Source of the DNA: JBHIYN01 sp041984235
Lineage (GTDB): Bacteria; Pseudomonadota; Gammaproteobacteria; Ga0077536
DNA length: 54,552 nt
Direction: 5' to 3'
NCBI GenBank assembly: GCA_041984235.1
Contig: JBHIYN010000024.1
Span: 1 to 54,552 of the forward strand
This document shows positions 33,843 through 43,371 of this stretch, in pieces. The notes below the pieces were generated by a model that made no database searches, was not told where the DNA came from, and was given only the letters and a program-made list of their open reading frames with translations. The position numbers and the translations under genes are program-made. Numbering within the stretch: position 1 is the first letter of the stretch; each line of letters starts with the position of its first letter.

Positions 33843-34406
33843 ATGACACGTATCAGCAAGATCCCGTTCGACGCGCTCGACCAGGATCTGCAAGAGACCA
33901 TGAAGATGAGCGACGACGCGCTCGGCGGCTCGGAGTGGATCCAGGTCTTCGCGCAGACGCCGGAGATGTACAAGGATTTTGTCGCGTTTTACTACAAGCA
34001 CATCATGAACGACGGTGACGGCATCAGCGTCAAGCTGACCGAGCTCATTCGTCACAAGGTCGCGCTGGTCAACGAGTGCAGCCTTTGAATGAAAGCCGTG
34101 TATGCCTCGGCGAGGGATCAGGGCTTGAGCGACGAGATGCTGTTGGCGCTGCCGCAGTTCGAGCACAGCGACTTGTTCACGCCGCGCGAGAAGGCCGCGC
34201 TGCGTTTTGCCGACACGCTGGCGCGCGATCACCACGAGATCGGTGACGCGCTGTTCGCCGAGTTGCGCGAGCACTACAGCGAGCCGGAGATCATGGCCAT
34301 AGGCTGGCGCGCGGCCATCTTCACCGGCTACGGCCGGCTGGTGTACGCGGTGGGGCTGGAGAGCGTCGGCGGGCTGTGCCCGCTCTCGGCCTCCTCGGCA
34401 GGCTAG
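33843..34406 (+). CDS. Carboxymuconolactone-decarboxylase/AhpD-like selenoprotein (CxxU, in-frame TGA)
   Basis: Read as one gene of 187 residues with TGA at 34086-34088 translated as selenocysteine (residue 82). The upstream part ends LIRHKVALVNECSL. After TGA the same frame continues MKAVYASARDQGLSDEML, then FTPREKAALRFADTLA and EIMAIGWRAAIFTGYGRL, an uninterrupted CMD-family protein. In the family this point carries the redox motif NxCxxC followed by a basic or His residue. Here Cys79-Ser-Leu-TGA places the stop exactly at the second cysteine, giving CxxU. A stem-loop with the right distance follows. AhpD-like selenoproteins are known in bacteria. Role: probably peroxide or thiol redox chemistry. 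The alternative, a nonsense mutation giving two fragments, is less likely. Confidence 0.85.
34093..34126 (+). promoter_or_regulatory. Candidate bacterial SECIS stem-loop
   Basis: Directly after the in-frame TGA, AAGCC (34093-34097) pairs with GGCTT (34122-34126). Inside, CCTC (34105-34108) pairs with GAGG (34112-34115) around a GGC apical loop. The loop starts 20 nt after the TGA, and its first two bases are G. Both fit the usual description of bacterial SECIS elements bound by SelB. It lies within the coding sequence, as bacterial SECIS elements do. Confidence 0.6.
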
Positions 34407-34430
34407 GCCGAACCGCCGTCTCGGCCGGTT

Positions 34431-34458
34431 GCGCGTGCCGCGGCGTCGCGGCACGCGC
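34431..34458. terminator. Perfect 12-bp hairpin between convergent genes
   Basis: GCGCGTGCCGCG (34431-34442), loop GCGT, CGCGGCACGCGC (34447-34458). It sits in the 73-bp gap between the convergent selenoprotein and GST stops. There is no T-run on either side, so it is either an atypical bidirectional terminator or a stabilising 3' hairpin. Confidence 0.6.
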
Positions 34459-34479
34459 GCCGTTGCGTGAGCGCTGCGC

Positions 34480-35136
34480 TCAGAACTCGACGTCGAGCTC
34501 GGCGATCTCCTCGGGCTCGGCGAGCGCCGCCGCGGTCCACTCCTGCATCAGCGGCCATTCGAAGATGCGCTCGCAGTAGGCGGCCAGCGGCGCCTCCAGC
34601 TCGATGGCATAGGTGCGGAAGCGGGTGCACACCGGCGCGTACATGGCGTCGGCCATGGTGAGCCGGTCGCCGATCAGGTACGGGCCGCCGCAGGTGTTCA
34701 GGCACTCGGTCCAGATCGCCTTCACGCGCTCGACGTCGGGGCGCGCGCCGGAGAAGATCTTGAACGACGCGTGGCGCGCCTTGAGGTTCATCGGCAGCGC
34801 CGAGCGCAGGTTGTAGAAGCCCGAATGGATCTCGCCGGAGACCGAGCGGCACAGCGCGCGCGCGGCGCGGTCGGTCGGCAGCAGGCCGGCTTCGGGTACG
34901 AGCTCGGCGAGGTACTCGGCGATCGCGAGGGTGTCCCACACGGCCACGCCGTCGTGTAACAGGCGCGGCACCAGCACCGAGGGCGACAGCAGCAGCAGCT
35001 CCTGGCGCGTGTCGGCATGGTCGAGGTCGACCGGAACCTCGTCGAACTCGAGGCCGGCCATGCGGCACAGCAGCCAGCCGCGCAGCGACCACGACGAGTA
35101 GTTCTTCGAGGAGAGAGTGAGTTGCGCGCGGGCCAT
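34480..35136 (-). CDS. Glutathione S-transferase
   Basis: 218 residues from ATG at 35136. The thioredoxin-like N-domain (LTLSSKNYSSWSLRGWLLCRM) has the serine-rich glutathione-activating region, a cis-proline in SVLVPRLL and DTLAIAEYLAE as the glutathione gamma-Glu site. The helical C-domain carries LIGDRLTMADAMYAPVCTR, the N-capping motif. It resembles the bacterial beta/zeta-related group with SSWS. Function: conjugation or glutathione-dependent isomerisation in detoxification. Divergent from the PHA depolymerase. Confidence 0.9.
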   Translation of the reverse strand: MARAQLTLSSKNYSSWSLRGWLLCRMAGLEFDEVPVDLDHADTRQELLLLSPSVLVPRLLHDGVAVWDTLAIAEYLAELVPEAGLLPTDRAARALCRSVSGEIHSGFYNLRSALPMNLKARHASFKIFSGARPDVERVKAIWTECLNTCGGPYLIGDRLTMADAMYAPVCTRFRTYAIELEAPLAAYCERIFEWPLMQEWTAAALAEPEEIAELDVEF

Positions 35137-35181
35137 GCGTATCGTCCTTGCGATCGTGCTGCTTGCCGCCATCATCTCGCA

Positions 35182-35223
35182 GCGCAACAATGGGTGCCAG
35201 CATTTCATTCTGCGGCGCAACAA
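35182..35223. promoter_or_regulatory. Direct repeat GCGCAACAA in phasing distance upstream of phaZ
   Basis: GCGCAACAA occurs at 35182-35190 and again at 35215-35223, so the start-to-start distance is 33 bp, close to three helical turns. It lies in the 114-bp gap between the divergent GST and PHA depolymerase genes. Same-face spacing of a repeated nonamer is what a dimeric or cooperative regulator would need. The regulator is unknown; a PHA-responsive repressor is one guess. Confidence 0.4.
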
Positions 35224-35250
35224 GCGGCGCTCTAATTGGCGGGTAACCCT

Positions 35251-36465
35251 ATGATTTACGACGCTTATCAGATGCAGGACGACTTCCTGGCGCCGATCCG
35301 CTCGCTGGCCCGCAGCCTGCACGCGGCAAGCGCCGGGGTGCGCTGGGGCGGCGCGACCTACTTCGGCCGCACCTTCGCCGCCGCGCTGGAGATGCTCGGG
35401 CGCTACGAGCTCAGCCACACGCGCCCCGATTTCGGCATCACCGCGGTCGAAAGCGGCGGTCGCGAGGTCGCGGTGCGCGAAGAGGTCGCGCTCGACCTGC
35501 CGTTCGGCCGCCTGCTGCATTTCGCCAAGGACGACGTGGCCGGACAGCCGCGCGTGCTGGTCGTCGCGCCCCTGTCGGGGCATTTCGCGACGCTGCTGCG
35601 CGGCACCGTGGAGACGCTGCTGGCCGATCACGACGTCTACATCACCGACTGGGCCAACGGTCGCGACGTGCCGCTGGAGGCGGGCCGTTTCGGGGTCGAC
35701 GAGTACATCGCCTACCTCATCCGCTTCCTCGAGGAGATCGGACCTGGCGGGCATATCCTCGCGGTCTGTCAGCCCTGCGTGCAGGCGCTGGTCGCGGTCG
35801 CGGTGATGTCGGAGGAGCGCAACCCCGCGACGCCGCGCTCGATGACGCTGATGGCCGGGCCCATCGACCCGCGCGAGAGTCCGACCGAGGTCAACGAGCT
35901 GGCGGTGAAGAAGTCGCTGTCGTGGTTCGAGGGCTCGCTGATCTCGCGCGTGCCGGCGCGGCATCCGGGCGGCGGCCGGCGCGTGTATCCGGGCTTCGTG
36001 CAGCTGGTCGCCTTCATGAGCATGAACATGGATCGCCACCGCGCCACCCACCTGCGGCTGTACGGCCACCTCGCCGCCGGCGAGACCGAGCAGGCGGAGG
36101 CCATCAAGACCTTCTACGACGAGTACTTCGCGGTCCTCGACCTGACCGAGGAGTTCTACATCGAGACCGTCGACCGGGTCTTCCAGCGCGCCGACCTGGC
36201 GCGCGGTGAGTTCACCTTCCGCGGCCGCCCGGTCGATCCCGGCGCGATCCGCCATACCGCGCTGCTGACGGTCGAGGGCGGGCGCGACGACATCTGCGGG
36301 CTCGGCCAGACCGCGGCCGCGCATGACCTGTGCAGCTCGCTCAGGCCGCACCTGAAGCGCCACCACCTGCAGGCCAATGCCGGGCACTACGGCGTGTTCA
36401 ACGGCAAGCGCTGGCAACGCGAGATCTACCCGGTGGTGCGCAGCCTGATCCTGGCGATGGAGTAG
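35251..36465 (+). CDS. phaZ: Intracellular polyhydroxyalkanoate depolymerase (PhaZ)
   Basis: 404 residues from ATG at 35251 (MIYDAYQMQDDFLAPIR, the typical start for this family). The alpha/beta-hydrolase nucleophile is Cys173 in AVCQP, as in the intracellular PhaZ enzymes, where Cys replaces Ser. The acid is in EGGRDDICG and the histidine in NAGHYGVFNGKRW. LVVAPLSGHFATLLRG and ITDWANGRDVPL are also family hallmarks. It mobilises PHB granules to 3-hydroxybutyrate oligomers. Synthase and phasin genes are not in the window. Confidence 0.93.
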   Translation: MIYDAYQMQDDFLAPIRSLARSLHAASAGVRWGGATYFGRTFAAALEMLGRYELSHTRPDFGITAVESGGREVAVREEVALDLPFGRLLHFAKDDVAGQPRVLVVAPLSGHFATLLRGTVETLLADHDVYITDWANGRDVPLEAGRFGVDEYIAYLIRFLEEIGPGGHILAVCQPCVQALVAVAVMSEERNPATPRSMTLMAGPIDPRESPTEVNELAVKKSLSWFEGSLISRVPARHPGGGRRVYPGFVQLVAFMSMNMDRHRATHLRLYGHLAAGETEQAEAIKTFYDEYFAVLDLTEEFYIETVDRVFQRADLARGEFTFRGRPVDPGAIRHTALLTVEGGRDDICGLGQTAAAHDLCSSLRPHLKRHHLQANAGHYGVFNGKRWQREIYPVVRSLILAME

Positions 36466-36718
36466 TCGCCTCCCGTACGCCGCGGACGAGCGCGGCAGCG
36501 GCGCCATCGGTACACCGGCCGACGCGGCCGTGAGGCCACCGGCCGCACCACGATCGCGCAGGCGCGCCGTGTTGCGGGGCACGGCGTGCGCGGTGCTGGT
36601 GCTTCACCGGATCGATGCAGGCCGCGCGCTGCGCGCCCGGTGCACGGTAGCCGCGCTGGCACGAAACTTGTAGCTGAGTCCGACATCGCCCTCGTAAAGC
36701 TTGCCGGTGCCGGACTCG

Positions 36719-37546
36719 ATGGCCCTGCCGCACGACCTGATTCTATTGCTCGCCCTGTGCCTCGCGGGCGCCATCGCCGGGCTGACTGCCGGCCTGTTCG
36801 GCAATGGCGGCGGCTTCGTCATCGTGCCGGCGCTGGTCACCGTGCTCGACGCCCACGTCGCCAGCCGCACCGAGCTCATCTACACCGCCATCGGCACCTC
36901 GCTCGCCTGCATCACGATCTCCACGGCGCGCGCCCTGCAGGCGCACAGGCGCCGGGGCGCGGTCGATTTCGAGGTCATCGGCGGTTGGGCGCTGTGGGTC
37001 TTCCTCGGTGTCGTCGGCGGCGTCGCCATTGCCTCCCACGTCGACGCCACGCTGCTGTTCATCCTGTTCGGCGCCGGCGTGCTGCTGTACGCCGGCTACT
37101 TCCTGTTCCCGGATCGGTTCGTTGCGCATCCGCAGGGCGCGGCCATGCCGAGCGGCCTCGGGCGCGCGGCGCTGGCCTCGGGACTGGGCGCGTTCTCGTC
37201 CATCCTCGGCATCGGCGGCGGCACCGTCACGGTGATCACCATGGTCAGCCGTGGCCGACCCATTCACCAGGCGGTGGCCACCGCGTCCGGCATCGGTTTC
37301 GTCATCGGCCTGACCGGCGCGACCGGATTTCTCCTGCTCGGTCTCGGGCAGCCGCACGCGCTGTACGGCTCGCTCGGGCACGTCAACCTGCCGGCAGTCG
37401 CGGTCATCAGCGGTCTCTCGCTGCTTACCGCGCCGGTCGGCGTCGGCTGGGCGCATCGCCTCGACGACCGCCTGCTGAAACGCGTCTTCGGCGTCTACCT
37501 GCTGCTGGTCTCGATGGTGATGTTCGCCAAGGGGCTCGAAGGGTGA
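36719..37546 (+). CDS. TauE/SafE family membrane transporter
   Basis: 275 residues from ATG at 36719; an upstream TTG at 36701 is possible. Eight hydrophobic segments are visible. The two repeated family motifs occur at LTAGLFGNGGGFVIVPALV (early) and LGAFSSILGIGGGTVTVITM (middle), the internal duplication of this fold. Members export sulfite, sulfoacetate or other organic anions. It precedes the Tat aminotransferase by 53 bp on the same strand, so it may transport that pathway's substrate. Specificity unknown. Confidence 0.85.
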   Translation: MALPHDLILLLALCLAGAIAGLTAGLFGNGGGFVIVPALVTVLDAHVASRTELIYTAIGTSLACITISTARALQAHRRRGAVDFEVIGGWALWVFLGVVGGVAIASHVDATLLFILFGAGVLLYAGYFLFPDRFVAHPQGAAMPSGLGRAALASGLGAFSSILGIGGGTVTVITMVSRGRPIHQAVATASGIGFVIGLTGATGFLLLGLGQPHALYGSLGHVNLPAVAVISGLSLLTAPVGVGWAHRLDDRLLKRVFGVYLLLVSMVMFAKGLEG

Positions 37547-37599
37547 GCGGCGCGGACGCGCGCCGCTCGCCGACCATCAACCCGTTCCCGGAGGACAGC

Positions 37600-38742
37600 A
37601 TGCCCGACCGCAGTGATCGACGCGATTTCCTCAGGCTCGGCCTCGTCGCCGCGGGCGCCGCCGGTGTTGCGCGCCTGCCGGCGGCGCGGGCCGACACCGC
37701 CGCGCCGGTGCTCACCGGCTCCCCGCCGCACGGCGTCGCCAAGCTCAACGCCAACGAGAACCCGGTCGGTCCGAGCGCGAAGGCGCGCCGGGCGATCGCC
37801 GACGCCGCCGGCTACGGCGCCTACTACGTGGGCGACAACGTCAAGCGCCTGAAGGCGATGATCGCCGAGCACCACGGCCTGAGCACGGCGCACGTCGCGC
37901 TCAGCTCGGGCTCCAGCGGCGTGCTCACCTCGCTCGCGGTGGCCGCGTCGCGCCACGGCGAGATCCTGGGTCCGGACCTGTTCTGGGACACCACGGTGCT
38001 CGCCGCCGGCCGCCAGGGCGCGGTGCTGCGACGGCTGCCGAAAGTGCCCGATCTCGGCATCGATCTGAATGCCCTCTACGATCACATCGACGAGCGCACC
38101 GCGCTCGTCCACGTCACCAACCCCAACAATCCCACCGGGCTGCTACTCGACGCCGCGGCCCTGCGCGCGTTCTGCGTGAAGGCCTCCGAGAAGGCCATCG
38201 TGCTGGTCGACGAGGCCTACAACGAGCTCACCGACGATCCGGAAACGAACTCCATGGCCGACCTCGTGCGCGCCGGTCACAAGGTCGCCGTGGCGCGCAC
38301 GTTCTCCAAGATCTACGGACTCGCCGGCCTGCGGGTCGGCTACATGGTCGGCCATCCCGAGATCATCGCCATGGTCGACGCCTTCAGCCTCGGTGACTAC
38401 GCGCTCAACCAGGCGGGGGTGGCGGCGGCGCTGGCGAGCTACAACGACCTTGAGTTCATGGCCCGTTCCAAAGCCGCCATCGTCGAGGCGCGCGAGATGG
38501 CGGAGGCCGCGATCCGGGACAACGGACTGCGCTCGCTGCCGTCGCAGACAAATTTTCTCTTCGTCGACCTGGGTACCCTGGACGCGGAGGCGTTTCGCAG
38601 CGAGATGGCGGCGCGCGGCGTGCTGATCCGGGGCATCTACCGCGACTACACGCAATGGTCGCGAGTCAGCATGGGCCGCCTGCCGGACGTCGGCAAGTAC
38701 GCGGCGACGCTGCCGCAGGTGCTGGACGCCCTCAACGCATGA
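37600..38742 (+). CDS. Tat-exported class I/II PLP aminotransferase (HisC-like)
   Basis: 380 residues from ATG at 37600 with CGGAGGA upstream. The N-terminus RRDFLRLGLVAAGAAGVARL is a textbook Tat signal ending near ARADTA. The mature enzyme follows the histidinol-phosphate aminotransferase branch: LNANENPVGPS, NPNNPTG, DEAYNEL and the Schiff-base lysine in ARTFSKIYGLAGLR. A PLP enzyme must fold with cofactor before export, which explains Tat. It overlaps the next gene, an exported dipeptidase, by four bases (ATGA). Together they resemble, in logic, the periplasmic PLP-enzyme/dipeptidase pairs of pyoverdine maturation (PvdN/PvdM), though no siderophore genes are present here. Confidence 0.87.
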   Translation: MPDRSDRRDFLRLGLVAAGAAGVARLPAARADTAAPVLTGSPPHGVAKLNANENPVGPSAKARRAIADAAGYGAYYVGDNVKRLKAMIAEHHGLSTAHVALSSGSSGVLTSLAVAASRHGEILGPDLFWDTTVLAAGRQGAVLRRLPKVPDLGIDLNALYDHIDERTALVHVTNPNNPTGLLLDAAALRAFCVKASEKAIVLVDEAYNELTDDPETNSMADLVRAGHKVAVARTFSKIYGLAGLRVGYMVGHPEIIAMVDAFSLGDYALNQAGVAAALASYNDLEFMARSKAAIVEAREMAEAAIRDNGLRSLPSQTNFLFVDLGTLDAEAFRSEMAARGVLIRGIYRDYTQWSRVSMGRLPDVGKYAATLPQVLDALNA

Positions 38743-39965
38743 GAGCTTCCACACCAGGCATCCTGCTCGCCTTGCTGCTCGTGCTGACGGGCCCGGTGCA
38801 GGGCACCGAACCTGCTGCCGGCATTGCCGAACCCCACGCGCGACTGCTGACCCTTGATTCACATCTGGACACGCCGATCCGGCTGTCCCTGGGCGGCTTC
38901 GACATCACCCGCCGCCACGACGCGACGCACGATTACTGCCAGGTCGACCTGCCGCGCATGCAGGCGGGTGGTCTCGACGGTGGCTTCTGGGTCGTGTTCA
39001 CGCCGCAGGGCGAACTCACCGCGAGCGGCTACGCGCAGGCGTGGGAGAGCGCCACGCGCCGCCTGGGGGTCATCGAGCGGATGGTCGCCGAGCATCCCGC
39101 TGCGTTCGCGCTCGCCACCCGCGCCGACGACGCGGCGCGTATCGTGGCGTCCGGCCGGCACGTGGTCTACCTCAGCATCGAGAATGCCTACCCGCTCGGC
39201 GAGGACCTGTCCCGCCTGCAGCACTTCTACGACCACGGCGTGCGCATGCTGGGGATCGTGCACAGCAGTAACAACCAGTTCGCCGACAGCTCCACCGACG
39301 CCGCCGGTCCGCGCTGGAACGGCCTCTCACCGCTCGGCGAGGCGCTGGTGCGCGAGGCCAACCGGCTCGGCATGATCATCGATGCCTCCCACGCGCATGA
39401 CCTGGCACTGGAGCAGATGCTCGCGCTCTCGACCACGCCGGTGATCCTGTCGCACTCGGGCGCGAAGGACGTCTTCGACCATCCGCGTAACGTCGATGAT
39501 CGCCTGCTGCGGAAGATCGCCGCGGACGGCGGTGTGATCCAGATGAACTCGCTCGGCGCCTACCTCACCGCGTTCCCCGAGAACGCCGCGCGACAGGCGG
39601 CGCTGGGCACGTTCGTGAAAGCCCTGCGCGCGGCCGACGCCAGCGGCGAGCCGATGCCGCTGGAGACCTTCGGCGCGAGCCTGCGGGCGATCGACGCCGA
39701 GTTCGGCCGCAGCAGCGCGACCTTCGAAGACTACATGGCGCACTTCGAGCACGTGCTCAGCGTCGCCGGGCCGCACGCAACCGGCGTCGGTGCCGACTGG
39801 GACGGCGGCGGCGGGGTTACCGGCATGCACGATGTCTCGATGATCCCCGCGATCACCGCGCACCTCGTCGATGCCGGCTACGACGAAGCCGACCTGGCGC
39901 GGATCTGGAGCGGCAACCTGTTGCGCGTGCTGTCCGCCGTCGAACAGGCCGCGGAGGGCGGCTGA
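38739..39965 (+). CDS. Exported membrane-dipeptidase family (M19) peptidase
   Basis: 408 residues with a signal peptide (about 1-22, LLALLLVLTGPVQG). M19 zinc ligands are visible: DSHLD near 40-44 (His-x-Asp), a Glu in YLSIENAYPLG and histidines in IIDASHAHD and VILSHSGAKDV. VGADWDGGGG near the end is the usual substrate-side loop. It hydrolyses dipeptides, often with a dehydro- or D-residue at the C-terminus. Translation is coupled to the Tat aminotransferase, suggesting sequential work on one periplasmic peptide-like substrate. Confidence 0.9.
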   Translation: MRASTPGILLALLLVLTGPVQGTEPAAGIAEPHARLLTLDSHLDTPIRLSLGGFDITRRHDATHDYCQVDLPRMQAGGLDGGFWVVFTPQGELTASGYAQAWESATRRLGVIERMVAEHPAAFALATRADDAARIVASGRHVVYLSIENAYPLGEDLSRLQHFYDHGVRMLGIVHSSNNQFADSSTDAAGPRWNGLSPLGEALVREANRLGMIIDASHAHDLALEQMLALSTTPVILSHSGAKDVFDHPRNVDDRLLRKIAADGGVIQMNSLGAYLTAFPENAARQAALGTFVKALRAADASGEPMPLETFGASLRAIDAEFGRSSATFEDYMAHFEHVLSVAGPHATGVGADWDGGGGVTGMHDVSMIPAITAHLVDAGYDEADLARIWSGNLLRVLSAVEQAAEGG

Positions 39966-40043
39966 GCGCCCGGCTGGGCGTGCCGCGCGGGGCGGACGCG
40001 GCCGGGGTGGCACGCGCCGCGGTGGCGCGCGTAGGATGGCGCG

Positions 40044-41118
<1,075 letters not shown>

Positions 41119-41138
<20 letters not shown>

Positions 41139-42177
41139 CGACGCGGCGGCCTGTCCGCTGCCGGACGGCGCGCCGACGACGGTGCAGCTCGCGCACGGCG
41201 GTGGCGGCGCGCTCGGCCAGGCGCTGCTCGACGAGGTGTTCCGCCCGGCCTTCGCCAACCCGTGGCTGGACGCCGCGCATGACGGCGCGGTGCTCGAGGT
41301 CGAGCCCGGGCGCCTGGCGATGACCACCGACAGCTACGTGGTGCGCCCGCTGGTGTTTCCCGGCGGCGACATCGGCAGCCTCGCGGTGTGCGGCACGGTC
41401 AACGATCTCGCGATGTGCGGCGCGCGCCCGCGCTGGCTGAGTGCCGGCTTCGTGATCGAGGAGGGTTTCCCGCTCGCATCCCTGCGCGCGATCGTCGACT
41501 CCATGCGGCGCGCGGCGGCGCAGGCCGGGGTCGCCATCGTCACCGGCGACACCAAGGTCGTCGATCGCGGCAAGGGCGACGGGCTCTATCTCAACACGAC
41601 CGGCGTCGGCGAGGTCGTCGCACCGGGCGCGATCGCGCCGGCAAGCGTGCGCGCCGGCGACGTGCTGATCGTCAGTGGCGACATCGGCCGGCACGGCATG
41701 GCGGTGATGGCCGCACGCGAGGGGCTCGACTTCGAGCCCGCGATCGAGAGCGACTGCGCATCGCTGGCGGCGCCGGTACTGAAGCTGCTGGCGGCCGGGA
41801 TCGAGGTGCATTGCCTGCGCGATCTCACGCGCGGCGGACTCGGCGCGGTGCTGATCGAGATCGCCCGCGGCGCCGGGCTGCAGCTCGACTTCGAGCGCCG
41901 CGCGGTGCCGCTGCGTGAGGACGTCGCCGGCGCCTGCGAGCTGCTCGGCATCGATCCCCTGTTCGTCGCGTGCGAGGGACGCATGCTGGTGGTGGTGCCC
42001 GCGGCGGACGCCGCGCGCACGCTGGCGCTGCTGCAGCGGGAGAGCGTGTGCGGTGGCGCGGCCGTGATTGGGCGCTGCACGGCGGGCGTGGCCGGGCGGG
42101 TCAGTTACGAGAGCGAGATCGGCACGCTGCGCCGGCTCGCGCTGCCGAGCGGAGAACAGCTTCCGCGCATCTGCTGA
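41119..42177 (+). CDS. hypE: Hydrogenase maturation protein HypE
   Basis: 352 residues from GTG at 41119, inside the end of hypD. AHGGGGALGQALLDEVFRPAF is the HypE opening and MTTDSYVVRPLVFPGGDIGSLAVCGTVNDLAMCGARP the ATP-binding region of the PurM-like fold. The protein ends SGEQLPRIC, with the C-terminal cysteine that receives the carbamoyl group from HypF and is dehydrated to thiocyanate. It is related to SelD, but the terminal PRIC and position beside hypD make HypE certain. A 57-bp gap separates it from hydB. Confidence 0.96.
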
Positions 42178-42234
42178 CGGGGATCGGGATCCCGCAATGC
42201 CGGGCCGCGATCGCTTGCGCTACACTCGCTCGGC

Positions 42235-43371
42235 ATGAGCACTAGCCCGCCGGCGCACTACCTGGAGCGCTCCGACCTGGATGCCCTGATCGCGGCGCTC
42301 GCCGGGCGCGGCTACGAAGTGGTCGGCCCGACGGTAGCCGGCGGTGCGGTGGTCTACGAGCCGATCGCGTCGAGTGCGGACCTGCCCGCAGGGGTCGGCG
42401 ACGAGCAGGACGGCGGACATTACCGCCTGGTCGAGCGTGGTGACGCGGCGCTGTTCGGCTACAACCTCGGTCCGGGTTCCTGGAAGCCGTTCCTGCACGC
42501 GCCGCGGGTCAGGCTGCAGGACGTACGCCGCGAGGGTGAACGCCTGGTGATGGAGACACCGGCCGACGACCCGCCGCGGCGCGCGCTGCTCGGCGTGCGC
42601 GCCTGCGAGCTGCGCGCGATGGCGGTGCAGGACCGCGTGCTGCTCGGCGATCGCTTCGTCGATCCGCACTACGCGCGCCGCCGCGCCGGCGTGTTCGTGG
42701 TCGCGGTCAACTGCGGCCAGGCCGGCGGCACCTGCTTCTGCGTCTCCATGGACAGCGGCCCGCGCGCGCAGTCGGGCTACGACCTCGCGCTGACCGAGCT
42801 TCTCGACGACGGCCGTCACGGCTTCCTGGTCGAGGCCGGCAGCGCGGCCGGCGCGGAGGTGCTCGCCGGGCTGCCGGCGCGCGCGGCGGACGCCGCCGAG
42901 TGCGCGGCCGCCGACGCGGCGGTGGCGCGTGCGGCAGCGGCGCAGGGCCGCCACATGGAGACCGAGGGACTGCCCGCGCTGCTCGCCGACAACCCCGAGC
43001 ACCCGCGCTGGGACGACGTCGCCGCGCGCTGCCTGACCTGCGCCAACTGCACCCTCGTTTGCCCGACCTGCTTCTGCACCACGGTCGAGGACGTGACCGA
43101 CGTCACCGGCGATCATGCCGAGCGCTGGCGGCGCTGGGACTCGTGCTTCACCCTCGACTTCACCCACCTGCACGGGGGCAGCGTGCGCGCCAGCGCCCGT
43201 TCGCGCTACCGCCAGTGGCTGACGCACAAGCTGTCGGGTTGGCACGAGCAGTTCGGCGAATCGGGCTGCGTCGGCTGCGGGCGCTGCATCAGCTGGTGCC
43301 CGGTCGGCATCGACATCACCGCGGAAGTGCGCGCCCTGCGCGACGCACCCGCGCAGGAGCCCGAACCATGA
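42235..43371 (+). CDS. hydB: Group 3b [NiFe] hydrogenase, iron-sulfur beta subunit (HydB-like)
   Basis: 378 residues. The first two-thirds carry conserved GYNLGPGSWKPFLHAP and LLGVRACELRAMAVQDR plus CGQAGGTCFC, shared with sulfhydrogenase beta and anaerobic sulfite reductase A. Two ferredoxin-type clusters follow: CLTCANCTLVCPTCFC near 265-280 and CVGCGRCISWCP near 345-356. It transfers electrons between the flavin subunit and the small subunit. Its ATGA junction couples it to the cNMP-binding gene. Confidence 0.9.
   Translation: MSTSPPAHYLERSDLDALIAALAGRGYEVVGPTVAGGAVVYEPIASSADLPAGVGDEQDGGHYRLVERGDAALFGYNLGPGSWKPFLHAPRVRLQDVRREGERLVMETPADDPPRRALLGVRACELRAMAVQDRVLLGDRFVDPHYARRRAGVFVVAVNCGQAGGTCFCVSMDSGPRAQSGYDLALTELLDDGRHGFLVEAGSAAGAEVLAGLPARAADAAECAAADAAVARAAAAQGRHMETEGLPALLADNPEHPRWDDVAARCLTCANCTLVCPTCFCTTVEDVTDVTGDHAERWRRWDSCFTLDFTHLHGGSVRASARSRYRQWLTHKLSGWHEQFGESGCVGCGRCISWCPVGIDITAEVRALRDAPAQEPEP

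Noticed and set aside
31087..33849. 920-codon minus-strand open frame
   Set aside because: Antisense to the PQQ-type dehydrogenase and the start of the c-di-GMP gene; low-complexity Arg/His/Gly sequence.
34089..34406. Independent small gene starting at the ATG right after TGA 34086-34088
   Set aside because: It lacks a ribosome binding site separate from the upstream coding sequence and is only the second half of a CMD domain; the selenocysteine reading explains both halves.
39966..40043. Sigma-54 or FNR-type site before hypD
   Set aside because: A TGGCACG occurs but the -12 GC element and spacing are not convincing, and no TTGAT-N4-ATCAA box is present.
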